Shown here: positions 61,060-64,000 of the stretch, one piece after another
How positions within the stretch are numbered: position 1 is the stretch's first letter
Layout of the letters: every line of letters begins with the position of its first letter
Source of the DNA: Luidia sarsii
Lineage: Eukaryota; Echinodermata; Asteroidea; Paxillosida; Luidiidae
Reading direction: 5' to 3'
Assembly: GCA_949987565.1 (NCBI GenBank)
Contig: OX465107.1
Location: 22,582,958 to 22,646,957 of the forward strand
Length of the DNA stretch: 64,000 nucleotides
Notes under the pieces: model-generated
What the model saw: only the letters and a program-made list of their open reading frames with translations
The model's database searches: none
What the model was told of the DNA's origin: nothing
Position numbers and translations under genes: made by a program

Positions 61060-62085
61060 AGAGGCTGTAGACGTAGAACTACACAAATTGTCTGATCTAC
61101 CATCCCCTGAAGACCGCAGTTAGAGTCTTCCGTGTCCAATCTCGGCCACCGAAACAGGATTTGGTTTGTACACCAAACCTTCCGTCGATCAGAAATTTAA
61201 AAAAAACACCGCATTTGTTGACTTTGTCCTGGATAACACCGTTGATGTTGTGTCAATTGCAGAAACTTGCCTGAAGATAAAGCCAAGGGATGAGGTCATA
61301 TAAATGGCATCACCCCGTCTGGTTATTCAATCCATGTCCATCGTCCTCCGTCAAAGCGAGGACGGGGCCTTGCCCTTCTGTGCAAGGCTGGATTAATGGT
61401 CAGACGCCAGGATATCCCGCCAGTGCCCAAGTCATTCGAGTGCCGAACTGTTAAGCTCATGGGCTCACTGTCAATCTCACTCGTATACGTATATCTATAT
61501 CGTCCACAGACTAAACCAACAGACTGTCCCTTCAGCACGTTCACTGATGAATTCTGCAACATCGTTGACCACTTTCTACTCAACCCTATGACCGTTCTCA
61601 TCACAGGGGACTTCAACGTTAATGACTCTTTGGACACTAACGTGTGTAGTTTCGCATCGCTGCTCTCGAGCACCGGCCTGCGTGAACACACATTAGAAGC
61701 TGCCCATAAAGCCGGCCATACCCTAGATCTAATCATTACACGAACATCAGACACACCAGAATTTCCCAAACTCGAAATTATCGATGGACTGTCAGATCAT
61801 AAGGCCTCTTGTCAAAAAGATCATCGGTTGGGTATCAGATGATTTGACCCGTCCGATGTCGTTTCCACCGGATAGCCATCGTGAGTTTTTCACCCCAGAG
61901 TCCAGTACAATTGGCTTTCTACTGGGGGAAATTTTATCGGTCGGATGAATTCAACCGGCACTCAACCGATGATCTTTTTGACAAGAGACCTAAGGCAATT
62001 GCGTGTGATTTGATGCTCGATAAGCCGCAGACCACAGTCATCCTGAAACGCCACATGAGCGCGCGCTATGGACAATAATAATTCT
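61060..62085 (+). pseudogene. LINE endonuclease fragment
   Basis: Decayed 5' part of a non-LTR retrotransposon ORF2 with frameshifts and stops. In order: GSGKPTRRGCRRRTTQIV (Arg-rich leader, 61076); NTAFVDFVLDNTVDVVSIAE then TCLK (61204; usual T-E-T-W-L); ITPSGYSIHVHRPPS; then a clean 148-codon frame from 61396 with VYVYLYRP, LITGDFNVNDSLDTN (catalytic G-D-F-N), AGHTLDLIITR and IDGLSDHK (catalytic S-D-H). This is the apurinic endonuclease fold. Then KKIIGW and, from 61881, a linker ending TVILKRHMSARYG. No reverse transcriptase follows. The wording resembles CR1/L2-group elements. It lies on the opposite strand from the LINE at 59195, so it is a separate insertion. Confidence 0.85.
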
Positions 62086-63119
62086 GCAATGAAATTGCAG
62101 CATCCGAATCATTCCACTGCCCCCACATCATTAATGAATGAATCCCCTCTACACTTATCTGTCCAGCATGGCAGTCCTCAGCTCTTCAACTCTGTCAAGT
62201 TCTGTGTCACTCTTTAGTACAAACCAATGTAATTTGTCTGCTTCTTACCCATTTTTATCCCATTGCCACGTGATGGTTCCCACAATACAAGCAGACTAGC
62301 GAAGAGCTCTGGGTGACGAACACAGGGAGCAATGAATATAGGCGCTATAGACGCGGCTGGTGAGTACTGCTGGAATGAGTTTGATTTGCTTCACTAAAAC
62401 AACTTGGGTAGCCTAGGCCTAAATCTGTAGTTAAATAAACAGCTGTAGATATAAGCGAACAGCTACAAGTGAATGAACACATGGATCTGTCGCTCCAGAC
62501 CAAACAAAATGGTTATGACGAGGGAATGGATTAAAACGCTTCAGGCTCGCACTGTCCCTTCATCATAAATGTGGCTTCATCAACGTGCCACCCTTTAAGA
62601 AAATCTCAGAGCACTATCAGTGTTTATGACAGTCACGACGTAATCATCTGCCCGTGATAAAGTCCGTCTGAAACCATTTCCTTCTGGTCTAGAATATAGG
62701 GAGCCAGCGGGTGAAGTCCCTGACGAGTTTACCACCCGACAGTCGCCCCTGGCCTCAGACCTTACACAAACAACGGGATCGGAGTCAAGTCGATAGGGCA
62801 GGTGCGAAGGAGGAAGAGGAAAGTGGAAGCGAAAGGGTGCTCCTCAATAATATGCACGAATCTACCCTGCGTATACCCTGTGTGTGACAAGCTCGCGTAT
62901 GGGTACGAGGCTGTCCGTTCTGACGTCGCCCTACTATACAGTGACAGTGGGAGATATGTCGCCTCCTTCTCGGGGGAAAACCCTTCATCCGAGAAAATGG
63001 GTGTACTTGAAAGTGTCACCCATGCAAACTCCCTCGGCATGAAAAGTCTGGCATGACAGTGTCATAATCCCCGAATATGTAACAAGAGTGTCGTGATACG
63101 CTGAGGACCTTTTCACAAT
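62086..63119. other. No gene seen
   Basis: Unique-looking DNA. The overlapping 84-92 codon frames at 62762-63056 are in the chance range. Confidence 0.4.
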
Positions 63120-64000
63120 ACACAGCTATTTCCCGGGGATTTTCTGGGGAAATAATAATCCCACCGATGATTCACACTACATCTTTTTTTCTCCCTCCTG
63201 GGAAAGTGATTGCATGTGCGCTTACCTCTGCTCAGGAGGAAGGGTTGGCAAATCCCCCCGGGGTCGTCCTTATTCCAAGAAAATATAGTATGAAATGGTC
63301 CGTCTCTATTTGGATTTCACGGGGAAATACAATCCCATGCACCGATGATTCACACTACACCCATTTTCTCCCTCCTTGGAAAGTGATTGCATTATGCGCT
63401 TACCTCAGCTCATGTGAATTAAAGGGTTGGCAATGGACCTTTCCCATGAAATATGCAGATTAGACCTAGCGCATGCGCTTAACTAAATTGGTGGGCAAGC
63501 GGGCTGCCAACCAATCATAGTTTTCCACGGGCGTGTGCGCGTTCCTTCACACTAACAGTTTGGCGTGCGGTCATTGGCTATTCGACGTCTCCTGCGCGCG
63601 TATTTCGAAACCTGCACGCAACGCGCACTCGTTTGCCCACCAATTTAGTCAAGCGCATGCGCCAGCTCTTATTTGCATATTTCATGGGAAAGGTCCATTC
63701 CCCTTGGGGTATGCTTAATCCAAGGAAATGTAGTATGAAAGTATCCGTCCCTATTTCCCGGTGATTTTCCGGGGAAATATAACTCTACCGATGATTCACT
63801 CTGACCCCTTTTCTCCCTTTTTGGAAAGTTATTCATTATGCGCTTACCTCTGCTCGAGGGGAAGGGTTGGCAAATCCCCGGGGTTATACTTAATTATTCC
63901 AAAGAAATGGAGTATGAAAGGGTCCGTTCTCTATTTCCCGGGGATATATAACCCCACCGATGATTCACACTACACATGTACACCCATTTTCTGCCTCCTG
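63120..64000 (+). repeat. 178-bp satellite running off the window
   Basis: Unit starts ACCGATGATTCACACTACAC at 63163, 63341, 63787 and 63956. Unit 1 is 178 bases; the interval 63341-63787 is 446, which equals 178 plus the 268-base MITE at 63432. Conserved parts: TTTTCTCCCTCC, GCGCTTACCTCTGCTC, GGGTTGGCAAATCCCC, TAGTATGAAA and CCGGGGAAATA. The sequence upstream of 63163 (TATTTCCCGGGGATTTTCTG) is a partial unit. The array continues beyond 64000. Confidence 0.92.
63432..63699. mobile_element. MITE with ~67-bp inverted ends inside the satellite
   Basis: Ends AATGGACCTTTCCCATGAAA and the complement at 63680-63699. Inverted similarity continues through CGCATGCGCTT and ACTAAATTGGTGGGCAA for about 67 bases with few mismatches. 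The centre has CCAATCATAG and CCGCACGCC. No coding frame. The target duplication is at most 2-3 bases and not certain. Confidence 0.85.

Overview
The window looks like mostly non-coding nuclear DNA from an animal. No long spliced or unspliced host gene is visible. Long pure microsatellites, minisatellites, small inverted-repeat transposons and decayed retrotransposons dominate, and CpG is not obviously depleted. The repeat mix (CR1/Jockey-type LINE remains, THAP-domain transposon remains, hammerhead-like retroelement ends) suggests a marine invertebrate, perhaps an echinoderm or another deuterostome. That placement is inference only. About 9 open frames of 140 codons or more are expected by chance in 64 kb of this composition (my rough estimate), so the non-repeat frames of 140-160 codons seen here are not evidence of genes.

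Layout. 0-11 kb: three large polypurine/polypyrimidine tracts (0.4-1.0, 2.2-3.05, 7.1-7.6 kb), a 20-bp tandem array (8.8-9.1 kb), a fold-back element (5.24-5.39 kb) and an inverted-repeat element (5.78 kb). 11-22 kb: several MITEs, including one at 13.27-13.65 kb with 73-bp terminal repeats and an 11-bp target duplication. 22.7-24.3 kb: a possible secreted-peptide exon followed by a 30/60-bp array. 24-34 kb: mostly featureless DNA with two CT-rich tracts. 34.6-38.4 kb: a decayed THAP-domain transposon, two MITEs and a 69-bp array open on both strands. 38-57 kb: scattered MITEs and copies of a hammerhead-like retroelement end. 57.3-62.1 kb: a second THAP fragment running directly into a 1.5-kb 21-bp minisatellite, then an antisense LINE reverse-transcriptase fragment carrying a dated insertion, then a LINE endonuclease fragment. 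63.1-64 kb: a 178-bp satellite split by a 268-bp MITE and running off the window end.

The genes do not form a pathway. The coherent story is repeat biology. One retroelement family with a hammerhead-like core is present as at least six recognisable copies, two of them with intact target-site duplications. Separately, a minisatellite seems to have grown out of the first exon of a THAP transposon.
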